Shown here piece by piece: positions 1 to 9,168 of a DNA stretch of 64,000 bases. The notes beneath the pieces are model-generated. The model was not told where the DNA came from and searched no databases. It saw only the letters and a list, made by a program, of their open reading frames with translations. The DNA comes from G963674685 sp963674685 (GTDB lineage: Bacteria > Lernaellota > Lernaellaia > JACKCT01). The position numbers were made by a program, and so were the translations under genes. Location: NCBI GenBank assembly GCA_963674685.2, contig CAXXWT010000002.1:1-64000 (forward strand). Reading direction: 5' to 3'. Numbering within the stretch: position 1 is the stretch's first letter; each line of letters opens with the position of its first letter.

Positions 1-36
1 TACGCCACCTTCCCCGTGGAATGGATGTTGAACTGA
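1..36 (+). CDS. C-terminal end of a lipoprotein paralogous to the gene at 2856 (partial)
   Basis: The first twelve codons (YATFPVEWMLN, then stop) are the 3' end of a gene that enters from the left. They are identical, in protein and DNA, to the last codons of the beta-propeller-like lipoprotein ending at 5243. This implies a tandem paralogue immediately upstream. Only the tail is visible, so the function can be inferred only from the paralogue. Confidence 0.65.
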   Translation, partial: YATFPVEWMLN

Positions 37-128
37 ACCATTTCCACCCTCGAAAAGCTGATAGATATCGGCAAGATTCGCGGGAGTGAAAAATTTTTGC
101 TCCGGGGCCGGCTGGAAATCATTGGGGA
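1..128. repeat. Direct repeat, copy A
   Basis: This stretch matches 5208-5335. It is identical for about the first 93 bases, then has a few substitutions and small indels. It covers the last codons and the 3' untranslated region of the upstream lipoprotein gene and comes from duplication of, or gene conversion between, neighbouring paralogues. Confidence 0.92.
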
Positions 129-240
129 GACTTTCACAAGGAAAGCCTCGAAACGCGGATTTTCACCCCAAAGAATAACTCTCGTTTATGGAGGCGGACC
201 GCCGGGAACCCGCCGTCAGGCGGTGTGCCTCTTCCATGAG

Positions 241-260
241 CCCAGGGCGGGAGCCCTGGG
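241..260. repeat. Perfect 8-bp stem hairpin
   Basis: CCCAGGGC and GCCCTGGG flank a GGGA loop. There is no T-run, so this is more likely part of a short palindromic intergenic unit than a terminator. A weaker stem, CCGCC/GGCGG, lies at 210-223. Confidence 0.6.
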
Positions 261-386
261 AATCGGCGGATTTCATTTCCTAAATGAGCCCGACGCTTGC
301 GGAGGGCGGCTCAAAACCTATAGCGCCCGAATGAAAAGCGTTGCGCGCAAATAACTCTTGACGCACAAAACTATTAAAGTTATATC

Positions 387-416
387 TTGAACTAGAAACT
401 AGGTTTGGTGTATCCT
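387..416 (+). promoter_or_regulatory. Possible sigma70-like promoter for the 540 gene
   Basis: TTGAAC at 387-392 and TATCCT at 411-416 are separated by 18 bases in an AT-rich region ahead of the secreted protein at 540. Both boxes are imperfect. Pattern reading only. Confidence 0.3.
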
Positions 417-539
417 TGAGGTACAAAATGATACAAAAAAGTTACAAAACTTCCGGGTGTCGAATATTGCTTTTCACTCATATCTTTCGGGTTGTGCGAA
501 TGGTCGCATGCTCGAGTTTAACTGTGTAAGGAGGTTACG

Positions 540-944
540 ATGAAAAAAAGATTCTTTTATTTTTTGCTGATCATTTTATGCCTATGGGCAACATCCGCGT
601 TTGCGGAAAGCGATGACGTCAAGAAACTTGACGGGACATGGGTGCTTGATCCGGTGACGGAAGACCAGGAAAAATTACTGGAAAACCTTCAGAAAATCGA
701 ACTTACTTTCAGCGTCGAAGATCAGACCGTTACCGGTATTCTTGGGGAAAAGGAAAGCTCGAACAACATTCAAGTCACAAACGAATCGGACAAAAAAGTG
801 ATTGTCGCTTTCGAAGGTAAAGAAGAAAAGCTGATTATTACATTCATGAGCGATGATCATATTTCGAGTCACGAGTACGCATGCGGCGGAGAATTCGATC
901 CCGCAGGAATTCAAACGGAAATAACCAAAAAACAAATGGATTAA
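540..944 (+). CDS. Small secreted protein of unknown function
   Basis: The 134-residue product has a clear Sec signal peptide (KKR, a hydrophobic core, cleavage expected after AFA near residue 21). The mature part is acidic, predicted beta-rich, and opens with an LDGTWVLD segment like that seen in lipocalin-like beta-barrel families. That resemblance is weak. A strong AAGGAGG site at 527-533 fixes the ATG. It lies 29 bases before the disrupted hydrolase at 974 and is probably co-transcribed with it. The protein is likely periplasmic; function unknown. Confidence 0.75.
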   Translation: MKKRFFYFLLIILCLWATSAFAESDDVKKLDGTWVLDPVTEDQEKLLENLQKIELTFSVEDQTVTGILGEKESSNNIQVTNESDKKVIVAFEGKEEKLIITFMSDDHISSHEYACGGEFDPAGIQTEITKKQMD

Positions 945-973
945 ACAGATATAATTTAGAAAGGTGCGAGATA

Positions 974-2755
974 ATGGAAAGAAAAATCCTTCTGGCTATT
1001 GTTTGCGTTCTTCTGGCGTCAACAGTAGCGCACGCGGATACGGCCACTTTCGATATGAGTTACATCGTGAACAACATGCCCGACGCCTCCGTCGACATAG
1101 CGTATGAAGAAGAATTTACTGATGGAGAAAAATTTTGCCAGGGAATCATAAAATTCAAAACAAAGCAGGAAGTGGAAGGTGTTTACGGGGAAGGTGGTGC
1201 GAACGATTGGGCTTGGGGTTACTACGCTGTAGTTCTGGATACCGCAAACGGCATTGATGATTGTGCAGAATTAGCCTTAGCAGAGGATAAAAAACCTGCT
1301 CTGATTTACCTTCATTGGTACCAGCCCCGCGTTGACGACCTGCATGGTGGGCGGGGAAGTCTCGCCGCGGCGAGGGGATTGGCGAGAGAAACCGGCGGCC
1401 TGGTCTTGAGTATTAGTTCGCCGGGGCAGGGATACAACTGCGCCGATGGATGCGTCGGAAGTCCGGCGCCGGACTGCCCGGTTGAGTGTACACTGATAGC
1501 GGGGATCAACTCAGCCATGGAGAATCGATGGGGCCGGCTGAAATCCGAGACGGCTTTGACGTCAATCCCTTGCATCCTGAATACAGTATGTTCTACGGAT
1601 ACGCCCATTCAGCCATGCGGGCGGTCACTGTTATCGAAAAGCAATTTGATAGCGGCGGCTCGGCATTCACACGTGGCTACACCAACGGGAAGGTCGTGAT
1701 GTTCGGCATCAGCGGCGGCAGCGTGACCACGCTGATCGCCAACGGCGTGGACAGCCGCCTGGACGGCGCCGTGGGATTCGCCGGAATGGGAGGATGGGAA
1801 GAGGTTGGCGCCATTGACGGCAATTGGCTGACACATTTGATTACCGCCGACTTAGGTACGCCGCTTTTGACCATCGATTGCGATAACTCTCCGACGGGTG
1901 TCGAATTGGAGGTCTGCGAAGTGGCGGATGTGATGGATCCCAAGGATTACACGCCGCTGAATTCGATCCTTCTCATGGACGGCGCGCAGGATGAGTTTTT
2001 TCCCGTCCGTTCGTACAAGATAACGCGCGACGCCTATAAAGCCAACGCCGGAGCGGGAATAAAAGTGTTTTCCTGGCTCGTCCCCGATATGGATCACAAA
2101 TGGTATCTCTGGCCGCTTGTTCAGTTTAATCCTTGTCCGGTATCATTCTTTGACTGGAATTACATTGACAAGATCGTTCCGGAGCTAACGGCATTTTTTC
2201 AAAAAGCGGTCAATAACGACCTTGGGACTTTCGGAGACGATGATTCCAGCGTTTCCATAACCGTGACGGGTGGAGTTTTGATAAAAACATACACGACCGA
2301 GGGGATGTTTGCCGCCAGCGGCTATATCCAGGACGCAAGAATCGGATATTCCGGCACAGAATTTCTCCATGTTTTTCCCGGCATGGAGGATGAGGATACG
2401 GTATCGATCGACGACATTCCTCTTATGTCTCAAATGGGCACTTGCGATCCCGGCCATACCTGCTGGAATTACTCAAATTCCTACTGGTCATGGCAGCAAA
2501 CCTTCCTACTACGGCGCATATGTGCAGGTTCGTTATAAGCAAAAATCTTATGGAGGCGATGCTATGGATTTGGAGTGGTTCCTGACCGGTGACGTGGACT
2601 CGGCGGGAACGGGAGGCTACACGGCGCTGACTTTCACGCCGGACATCCGCTGCTCCGAATATACCGATCCATGGGACGATCCGCCGGATTGCACGTGCAA
2701 TGGCGACACGCCGGAGGTGACGCAAGACTTCGAAGATACAATTCTCGGCAATTAG
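974..2755 (+). pseudogene. Secreted alpha/beta hydrolase, reading frame broken twice
   Basis: The protein starts at 974 (MERKILLAIVCVLLAS, signal peptide cleaved after AHA) and continues through three frames. Frame 1 runs to about 1530. The sequence then resumes one base back in a frame carrying GISGGS, a G-x-S-x-G nucleophile elbow, and PLLTIDCD. Near 2497-2503 it returns to the first frame and ends at 2755 after a Cys-rich tail. The likely breaks are a lost G in the GGGG run at 1530-1533 and an extra base near the AAA run at 2498-2500. The two shifts compensate, and about 320 codons between them stay open, so either the damage is very recent or both are homopolymer assembly errors. An ATG inside frame 1 at 974 is preferred over the longer frame from 881 because of the signal peptide. 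Confidence 0.7.
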
Positions 2756-2790
2756 TTTTCTTGTTTTCTCCGCCTTAAAGCGGGATAATC

Positions 2791-2829
2791 CAAAAAAACC
2801 CGCAAGCCGCTGAAAACGCGGCTTGCGGG
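2791..2829 (-). terminator. Strong hairpin with terminator geometry on the minus strand
   Basis: A perfect 12-bp stem (2799-2810 with 2818-2829, 7-base loop) is preceded by seven A residues at 2791-2797. Read leftward this is a stem followed by a U-run, so its polarity is opposite to the flanking rightward genes. It may also act as a transcript-stabilising 3' hairpin for the 974 gene. Confidence 0.5.
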
Positions 2830-2855
2830 AATATGACTGGGAAGGAAAATGGATT

Positions 2856-5243
2856 ATGAATAGTTTTATAAAGTCCTTTGATAATTGGTCGCACCTAATT
2901 TTTCTCTTCACCCTCTTTTTTCTTTGCTTCGCCTCGGGTTGTACCTGCAATTCGGATTCGGATGACGATGATGATTCGGTTGAGGAACCGGACGAGGACG
3001 CGGACGACGATCTCAATGACGATGTTGACGACGATTCCGCGTTGCCGGATGACGATACGGATGATGACGTTGATGATGACGCCGATGACGATTCCGGAGA
3101 CGACGACACGGAAGATCATTTCGCCGACGACGACACGGAAGATCCTTCCATTCCCGTATACGATAAAGACGGCTTGTACATCGAAATGGTCGCCGGCGGG
3201 CTTCCCGGTCATCGGGGACAGGACCTGGTGGTGACGGACGCCGGCGACATTTACGTCCTAGCCGCCAAGGGAAGGACGCTTTTTCTCTATCACGCCGACG
3301 AGAACCTGACGCTTTTGGATAAGGAAATTCTGGCCCAGTTCGCCGCGACGCCGAGCATCGGGAAGGATTCGGCGGGGAACCTCTACGTTCTTTACCACAA
3401 TATGCGCGAGGAGAAACTGGTTTTGCTGACGCAACGGGGACGAAGCTGGACTTCGGAAAACGTCATGGATTATATGTGCATGGGATCAGGATTCGATTAC
3501 ATTCCCATGGCCGTCGAACCGGCGACGGGCGCCGTGCATATCGCCGCCTGGGACCACGCCAATATGGCGATGCAATATTTAAGCAATAGCAGCGGAGAAT
3601 GGACTCGCGTGACCGTTGATTCGGCGCTTGAAAGTCCCGACATGATCAATCCAAAATCGATCTCGGTCGATAATGATCATTATGTTCACATTGCATATTT
3701 CTTTGTCGATAATTACACAACGTATATGTATTATGCGACCAATCAAAGCGGTCAATGGGAGATTGATTCCGTTATTGAGGAAAACCGCGCAATAGATCTG
3801 GATATGGACGTAGACGAGGACGGCAAACCGTTTATTGTTTGGACCAATTTGGAAGAAGCCGATAACCTGAGGTTCGCTAAACATGAAAGTAACGCTTGGA
3901 CCACCGGAACATTTGGCGAGCAGGATTGGTGGGGATGTTATGTGGAAGTGGATTACTTTGGCAGTCTTTTCCATATAATTGGCGGCGATTGTCAGGATAC
4001 CTACGACTTGATTCAATATTGGACATTTTCGAATGATGGCTTAACGAAGGTATCTGAAGAAATAATTGAACCAAACAATGATGATATAAAAATGGGAGTC
4101 GGGTCCGGTGGGCGTGTATACTTCACGCATTACTACTCTCAATACGGCGAATTCGGCTTATCCTTATTGGAGAACGACGCACTGCAAACGGAAGTTTTCG
4201 ATACGGGAATGAACGTCGGTTTTCTTCCTTCATTGTCACTGGACCAAGATAATGTTCCGTACATCGCTTTTTCCGAGACTCCAGATTCATATAATAATAT
4301 TGAAAAAGACTTTTTTGTCGCCCGGCGCGTGGATGATCGCTGGGAGTTCCGCAATATGGGATACGGTTGGAGCGGCGCCGTTTCGGCCGGTCCCGACGGC
4401 GCGGTCCACGTCGCCTGGTGGCGGAATCAAGATTATAAATTGCTTTACGCCAAGTATTCCGACGGGCGTTGGTCGGCCGAAGAAGAGGTTCCGTATCCAT
4501 ACGACGAGGAGAGCGATCAGGTCCGTTATAATGTAATTTCCGCCGCCCAGGATTCCCAGGGCTCTCCGTGCCTCCTTTTTACGGGGGAGGGCAGCGATCT
4601 TTGTTATTCGAAAAAAGAAAACGAAGAATGGACCACGGAGACGCTCAGCATCGGCTATTACGAGGATAACGAAGTCCGTCTAATCATCGACGGAAACGAC
4701 AACCCCATGGCGAGCTATACCGCGTATTATTGGTTTTTCATGTACGATTTCCATTACCTTCGTTATTTCGAATATGACGGCGGACAGTGGACTCAAACGA
4801 TTCTCCAGGGTTTCACGATGGACGAACACATCGGCGAGGGCCATGATTTCCATTACGACGGCCAAACAAAATATATGAGCTATGAATGGTACTATGGAAA
4901 TGAACATCTGACTTTTGCCAGAAACGACGGCGCGGATTGGGAATATGAGGAAGTCAACGACGCCGACACTTTCGGCACGGGAATTTCCACGGATTCGGCG
5001 GGCAACGTTTATATCGCCTACCTCGTGGAAGAATACAACGGCACTTCTTCCTCGGGCACGAAGGTTCGGATCGTGACGAAACGCAATGACGAGTGGATAG
5101 AAAAAACCATCGACTCCGGCGGACAATTTTATGATTTGGGCATCCGCTTCGAGATCGATTCCGACGACCGCGCCCACGTGCTCTACCGGGGAGAATACGC
5201 CCTGTGGTACGCCACCTTCCCCGTGGAATGGATGTTGAACTGA
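2856..5243 (+). CDS. Asp-linker lipoprotein with beta-propeller-like repeats
   Basis: The start ATG at 2856 follows GAAGGAAA and gives a signal peptide ending in a lipobox (FASGC, Cys near residue 29). A roughly 50-residue Asp/Glu-rich linker comes next, then about 700 residues of repeated beta-type modules. The modules recur about every 50-60 residues with a small-H-hydrophobic-A-aromatic signature: AVHIAAWD, YVHIAYFF, AVHVAWWR, VYIAYLVE, RAHVLYRG. This is the pattern of BNR/sialidase-like or lectin-like propellers, and no catalytic motif is evident. The protein is probably lipid-anchored in the envelope, with the Asp linker as a spacer. Its 3' end is part of the direct repeat shared with position 1, so it belongs to a tandem family. 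Confidence 0.85.
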   Translation: MNSFIKSFDNWSHLIFLFTLFFLCFASGCTCNSDSDDDDDSVEEPDEDADDDLNDDVDDDSALPDDDTDDDVDDDADDDSGDDDTEDHFADDDTEDPSIPVYDKDGLYIEMVAGGLPGHRGQDLVVTDAGDIYVLAAKGRTLFLYHADENLTLLDKEILAQFAATPSIGKDSAGNLYVLYHNMREEKLVLLTQRGRSWTSENVMDYMCMGSGFDYIPMAVEPATGAVHIAAWDHANMAMQYLSNSSGEWTRVTVDSALESPDMINPKSISVDNDHYVHIAYFFVDNYTTYMYYATNQSGQWEIDSVIEENRAIDLDMDVDEDGKPFIVWTNLEEADNLRFAKHESNAWTTGTFGEQDWWGCYVEVDYFGSLFHIIGGDCQDTYDLIQYWTFSNDGLTKVSEEIIEPNNDDIKMGVGSGGRVYFTHYYSQYGEFGLSLLENDALQTEVFDTGMNVGFLPSLSLDQDNVPYIAFSETPDSYNNIEKDFFVARRVDDRWEFRNMGYGWSGAVSAGPDGAVHVAWWRNQDYKLLYAKYSDGRWSAEEEVPYPYDEESDQVRYNVISAAQDSQGSPCLLFTGEGSDLCYSKKENEEWTTETLSIGYYEDNEVRLIIDGNDNPMASYTAYYWFFMYDFHYLRYFEYDGGQWTQTILQGFTMDEHIGEGHDFHYDGQTKYMSYEWYYGNEHLTFARNDGADWEYEEVNDADTFGTGISTDSAGNVYIAYLVEEYNGTSSSGTKVRIVTKRNDEWIEKTIDSGGQFYDLGIRFEIDSDDRAHVLYRGEYALWYATFPVEWMLN

Positions 5244-5335
5244 ACCATTTCCACCCTCGAAAAGCTGATAGATATCGGCAAGATTCGCGGGAGTGAAAAA
5301 GTTTTTCCCGGGGCCGGGTGGAAATCATTGGGGAT
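5208..5335. repeat. Direct repeat, copy B
   Basis: Matches 1-128 (offset 5207), spanning the last codons and 3' UTR of the propeller-like lipoprotein. Homologous recombination between the copies would delete or duplicate everything from 37 to 5243. Confidence 0.92.
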
Positions 5336-5446
5336 ACTCGATGGCATAAAAAAATTGCAACTTGACGGTCGACGGAATCAAATGATAAAAAACCCTCGTG
5401 ATTAAAAGCACATAACCCGATAGGCCGATTCGGCCGGGGAGGCGAG

Positions 5447-5752
5447 ATGCGCACGATAGCTTTAACGTTGGTCTTTGTTTTGGCCCTGGGCTTTATGCTG
5501 AGTTCGGCAGCCGTTGCCGAGCAAAGCCAACAGATCGACGTGCTGCTCGGCAACATACTCGATCGTTATTACGTGACGACGGATTTCGGCAACGTTTACT
5601 TCAACGTGCGGCATACGCGTCTTCTGGTGAACGCCGCCGCGAAACTGCGTCCCGTGGATCTGGGCGATTTTACGACGGACATGGGAGAGCATGTTCGCGT
5701 CAAGGCCGTCAAATTTGACCGCGGCATGGTGTCGTTGCTGATCATTCCGTAA
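5447..5752 (+). CDS. Small secreted protein of unknown function
   Basis: The 101-residue product starts at an ATG preceded by GGGGAGGCGAG. Residues 1-25 form a signal peptide (AVAE cleavage region). The rest is compact, with YYVTTDFGNVYFNV and repeated basic-hydrophobic beta-like segments, and has no cysteine and no known motif. It stands alone between the lipoprotein and the antiporter-like cluster and is followed by a hairpin. Probably periplasmic; no function can be assigned. Confidence 0.7.
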   Translation: MRTIALTLVFVLALGFMLSSAAVAEQSQQIDVLLGNILDRYYVTTDFGNVYFNVRHTRLLVNAAAKLRPVDLGDFTTDMGEHVRVKAVKFDRGMVSLLIIP

Positions 5753-5779
5753 AAAAATAATACCCGCCGCTCATTAAAT

Positions 5780-5823
5780 CGCCGCTTCCGGTTGATCTGT
5801 TTTCATCGCCGAAGCGGCGTTTC
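5780..5823 (+). terminator. Probable terminator after the 5447 gene
   Basis: CGCCGCTTC at 5780-5788 pairs perfectly with GAAGCGGCG at 5811-5819 and is followed by a short T-run. The loop is long (22 bases), so efficiency is uncertain. Confidence 0.5.
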
Positions 5824-5898
5824 AATATTTGAAAGACAGTTCCGGCGATTTTCGCCGGCCGTGATCCAGTTTCGCGTCAAACGTCTGGCCAAACAAAG

Positions 5899-7029
5899 AT
5901 GCAGATTATCATTCAGAGCTTTGATTTCAATTTTCTGCTGATACTCCTGTTGACCTTTCCTTTGGCTTCGGCGCTGCTTTCGGCCATGACGGGAAAAAGC
6001 GACCGGCTTCGAAACAGGCTCTTGCGCCACGCGGCCCTGGTCGGCGCATCGGCGGCGCTTTTCACCATGGGTCTTGTCGTTTACCGGCGCTTTCGGCTGC
6101 CTTTGGGCGCCATGCAACTCCATCTGGACTGGGGCGACTGGTTCAGCGTCCCGCCGCTGACCGCCGGCATCTACCTGCGCATGGACACGGAAGCGGGGAT
6201 CTTGTGCTCCGTGGCCATTGCGGGAACTTTGATGCTCCAGATCATCAATACGTTTCGAGGCCGCGACCCGCGGATTCGCGGCGCCATAAACGCCATCCTG
6301 TGCGCCGCGCTCCTGTTCATTCTCGCCGACAATCTGGTTCCGGTGATTGCGGCTCTGGCGGCCATCGGCCCCCTGGCGGCTATAACGGCCTTAAAGTCCA
6401 GGGACGATTCGGATTACGGCAACCGCTCGGCGCGTCTGCTTTTGACGCACGGAATCGGCAACGCCTTGGCTTTGCTCGGATTGTTTCTGATTTTCGGCGC
6501 GCTGGGAGCGATGGATTACCAGGGCATCGCCAGAGAGGCGGCGGCTTATCCGCCTTCTCAAAAAGAGGCGGCCCTGGGAATCGCCGTCCTGCTTTTCGGC
6601 GTCGGATTCAGAACCGGCCCGGGATTGCTCAATGCTCTTTGTCCCTCGGCGGCGGCCGTATACCTGGCCTACCGGCTCGATGTCCTGGTGAAAACTTTGC
6701 CGTCGTGGGTCGTCATGGCGGCGGCGATTCTCATGGGAACGTGGGCCATCGTCAATATCGCGCTGACCGTCCTGGAAACGGCGAAAACGGGCCGGTTTCT
6801 CCCTGATTTTTCAAGCCCGCTGCATGGAATCGCCGGCTCGTTTTTCGACGATTTTCTGGACCGGGTCGTGTTTTACGGCGGCATGGACAAGATGATCAGG
6901 ATCCCGCAGCACATCGGCAACTTTATCGCGTCCAAAAGCGGCGGATTTAGAGGAAAACTGTATATCGCGCTGGCCGGCGTCGTGATAACCGCCGGCGTGT
7001 ATCTCATGGTCGGGCCGTGGCGGAGGTGA
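5899..7029 (+). CDS. Reduced NuoL/antiporter-like membrane protein
   Basis: The 376-residue protein has about ten hydrophobic segments and is the first of three genes resembling the antiporter subunits of complex I (NuoL/M/N, Mrp family). The NuoL assignment rests on gene order and on a C-terminal FDDFLDRVVFYGG region followed by an amphipathic stretch and a last membrane helix, as in NuoL ends. It is much shorter than NuoL (about 600 residues), and the usual Lys/Glu proton-channel motifs are not recognisable. The stop is 4 bases before the next start, indicating an operon. Role inferred as an accessory membrane complex rather than respiratory complex I, because no other nuo gene lies here. 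Confidence 0.6.
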   Translation: MQIIIQSFDFNFLLILLLTFPLASALLSAMTGKSDRLRNRLLRHAALVGASAALFTMGLVVYRRFRLPLGAMQLHLDWGDWFSVPPLTAGIYLRMDTEAGILCSVAIAGTLMLQIINTFRGRDPRIRGAINAILCAALLFILADNLVPVIAALAAIGPLAAITALKSRDDSDYGNRSARLLLTHGIGNALALLGLFLIFGALGAMDYQGIAREAAAYPPSQKEAALGIAVLLFGVGFRTGPGLLNALCPSAAAVYLAYRLDVLVKTLPSWVVMAAAILMGTWAIVNIALTVLETAKTGRFLPDFSSPLHGIAGSFFDDFLDRVVFYGGMDKMIRIPQHIGNFIASKSGGFRGKLYIALAGVVITAGVYLMVGPWRR

Positions 7030-7033
7030 TGTT

Positions 7034-8584
7034 TTGCGCTATTTGACCGTCATCACGTTTTTCCCGCTGATCATCGCGGCGACGTCGCTGGTTGTGGCGC
7101 GGATCAGAGGCACGACGGGATATTTAACGGCGCGCATGCTGCTGACGGTTTTGCTTTGCCTCATCATTTTCATCGCCGTCGGCTACCAGCCCAAGCTCGA
7201 CGACCCGCAGTCTTTATGGATGGTCGAACCGCCGTTTGCGATTTTTGCCCAGTGGAATCTGAATTACGCGCCGGCCCTTGACGGGATCAGTTTGCTGCCC
7301 GCCCTTTCGGTGATTGTGCTGACCACCATGGCGTTTTTCGCCAGAGCGGCGGGACCGATTTCATCCATGACGCTGCTGCTGGCTTCCCTCGCCTGTTCCC
7401 TGGGGGCTCTTTTCGCGAGCGACCTTATGCTTTTCATCATTTTCATGGAAAGCTCCTTATCGCTGAATTTGCTTTCGGTGGCGCTGAAAAAAAGAAGCCT
7501 TTTGCCCGTAGTGCGCAAAGCCTTCATCACGCAGTCTCTGACCATGGCTCCCATCCTGCTGGCCGTTTTGGCGATTCACTGGAAAGGCGGCGGGGCGGGA
7601 TTTATGCCGGCGGGCATCGTCGAGGCGACTTTGGATTTTTCGCCCGCCATGCAGCTTCTGCTGGCCTTATCATTCTGCCTGACTTTGGGATTCAGAATCC
7701 CTTTGGTTCCGATTCACGGATGGTTCATGGAAATCAGCGACGAATCGGACCCGGCTTCGGCCACGACGCTTTTCGCCATGGTTTCCCTGGTCGCCGCGTA
7801 CGGCTTCATCCGCTTCACACTGCCGCTGTTCCCCGCGGTCCCTCCGCTTTTCTGGAGCGCTATCGGAGCGGCGGCGGCGCTGGGCCTTTTGCATATGGGG
7901 CTCGTGGCTTACGGCCGCAGCCGCCCGGCGCAGATCATCACCAGGGTGCGCGTGGCCGCGGCCAATCTCGTCATTGTGGGAATGATCAGCGCCACGCGTC
8001 CCGCCGTGGCCGGAGCGGTTTTCATCCTCGTAACGCAGAGCCTGGCTTTCGCCGTGCTTTGCCTGATGCTCGATTCGCTGGATCGAAGGGGAAATCCTTC
8101 CCCGGAAATCATCGCCGCAAAAATGCCGCGCATGGCGACGCTGGCTTTCATCGCAACCCTTGGGATCATCGGTCTTCCCGGCACGGCGGGATTCGTCGGC
8201 CAGATCCTGACTTTGGGCGGCGCTTTTCGCTCGCATCCGATCGTGGCGGCCTTGGCGGCTCTTGGAATGGGTACGCTTTCCGTATCCCTGCTGTCTTTGC
8301 TGCGCCGGGCGTTTCGCCGCGGGATGGAAAAAAGCGATGAGAGCATCGAAAGGCTTTATTTCCGTGAACTGCTGCCCCCGATCGCCATTTTAACCATCAT
8401 TATCGGCCTGGGGATTTTCCCCGGAGTGATTCTTCACAGGATCACTCCTTCCGTCGACCGCCTGTGCGAGGAACTGCGCCACCGGCGGGTCATGGCCGCC
8501 GCCATCGAGAAGCCGATGCGCGCCGTGGAGGATCCCTTTGACGCCGGCGCCGTGAAAAAGCCGCCTCTGTTGGGGGATAAATAA
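7034..8584 (+). CDS. NuoM/Mrp-like antiporter subunit with altered proton-channel lysines
   Basis: The product is 516 residues with 13-14 predicted membrane helices, the usual NuoM length. The start TTG or ATG region around 7034 lies just after the previous stop. The family core RIPLVPIHGW aligns without gaps to the NuoM segment containing Lys234. Here that lysine is Arg221, and the second channel lysine (Lys265 in Escherichia coli) is Leu252. The helix-5 glutamate is kept as Glu139 in FMESSL. The GLPGTAGFVGQ motif near the C-terminus is typical of the family. Loss of one channel lysine and replacement of the other argue against normal proton pumping. The next gene starts 2 bases downstream. 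Confidence 0.8.
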   Translation: MRYLTVITFFPLIIAATSLVVARIRGTTGYLTARMLLTVLLCLIIFIAVGYQPKLDDPQSLWMVEPPFAIFAQWNLNYAPALDGISLLPALSVIVLTTMAFFARAAGPISSMTLLLASLACSLGALFASDLMLFIIFMESSLSLNLLSVALKKRSLLPVVRKAFITQSLTMAPILLAVLAIHWKGGGAGFMPAGIVEATLDFSPAMQLLLALSFCLTLGFRIPLVPIHGWFMEISDESDPASATTLFAMVSLVAAYGFIRFTLPLFPAVPPLFWSAIGAAAALGLLHMGLVAYGRSRPAQIITRVRVAAANLVIVGMISATRPAVAGAVFILVTQSLAFAVLCLMLDSLDRRGNPSPEIIAAKMPRMATLAFIATLGIIGLPGTAGFVGQILTLGGAFRSHPIVAALAALGMGTLSVSLLSLLRRAFRRGMEKSDESIERLYFRELLPPIAILTIIIGLGIFPGVILHRITPSVDRLCEELRHRRVMAAAIEKPMRAVEDPFDAGAVKKPPLLGDK

Positions 8585-8586
8585 TC

Positions 8587-9168
8587 ATGAGCAGGCGATT
8601 GCCCATACTGATGTTATTCGCCTGCGCGCTGTTGCTTCGCCTCTTTATGTCCTGGGCCGCGGGGGACGGATTCGAGTCGAGAGCCGACTGGGCGCCGCTC
8701 GTTTATTCGCTGTCGGTCGCCGGTTTGATTCTTTCTTCTCTGATCGCTCTGGGCGTAAAGGACTCGGAAAAAATTCCGGCGGCGGCGCTGGCCGTCTGGC
8801 TTTTTCAGTGGTTCGCTCTGGGCGCGGCGATATTGCGTGAACCGGGTCACGCCCTGGCCGCCGAGCGGCTTCATTACCTGGTCGGCCTGCCCGCCTTCGG
8901 CGCTTTGTTCCTGCTGAAAAAAAGGGAGGGAAACGCGGCCGTCATCACCCGGTTGGCGGTTTTGTTTACCATCGGCGCGGCGCCGCCGCTGCCCGGTTTT
9001 TTCGCCCTGATTGAATTGCTTTCGGCGCTCACGCACGCGAAGCTTTTTCATCTGGCTTTATTGACGGCTTTTTCCCAGGTTTGTCTTTTTTACATCGTGT
9101 CGGGCCAAATCTTCGACATTCTGGAAAAACCTTACCCGAATCAAGCGAAAACGGCGGAAAAATCATGA
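8587..9168 (+). CDS. Truncated NuoN-like membrane protein
   Basis: The 193-residue protein with five to six hydrophobic segments keeps the late-helix motif PPLPGFFALIELL of NuoN/M proteins but lacks the N-terminal two thirds. There is no sign of a missing upstream frame: it starts cleanly 2 bases after the NuoM-like stop. The short length therefore seems native to this cassette. Its stop overlaps the start of the PHP phosphatase (ATGA), implying translational coupling. Identity as a NuoN remnant is an inference from motif and order. Confidence 0.6.
   Translation: MSRRLPILMLFACALLLRLFMSWAAGDGFESRADWAPLVYSLSVAGLILSSLIALGVKDSEKIPAAALAVWLFQWFALGAAILREPGHALAAERLHYLVGLPAFGALFLLKKREGNAAVITRLAVLFTIGAAPPLPGFFALIELLSALTHAKLFHLALLTAFSQVCLFYIVSGQIFDILEKPYPNQAKTAEKS

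Larger units (their letters stand above)
37..539. other. Intergenic region with hairpins, no convincing gene
   Basis: Beyond the direct repeat, this half-kilobase holds GC-rich inverted repeats, notably 210-223 and 241-260, and then an AT-rich stretch that probably carries the promoter of the gene at 540. A reading frame at 97-354 starts inside the duplicated 3' UTR and crosses both hairpins, so it was not accepted as a gene. Confidence 0.6.

Noticed and set aside
97..354. 85-codon rightward reading frame
   Set aside because: It begins inside the duplicated 3' UTR and runs through two GC hairpins; no ribosome-binding site and no protein-like pattern.
1530..2503. Programmed frameshifting in the hydrolase at 974
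   Set aside because: No slippery heptamer or downstream pseudoknot was recognised, and two separate opposite shifts would be needed.
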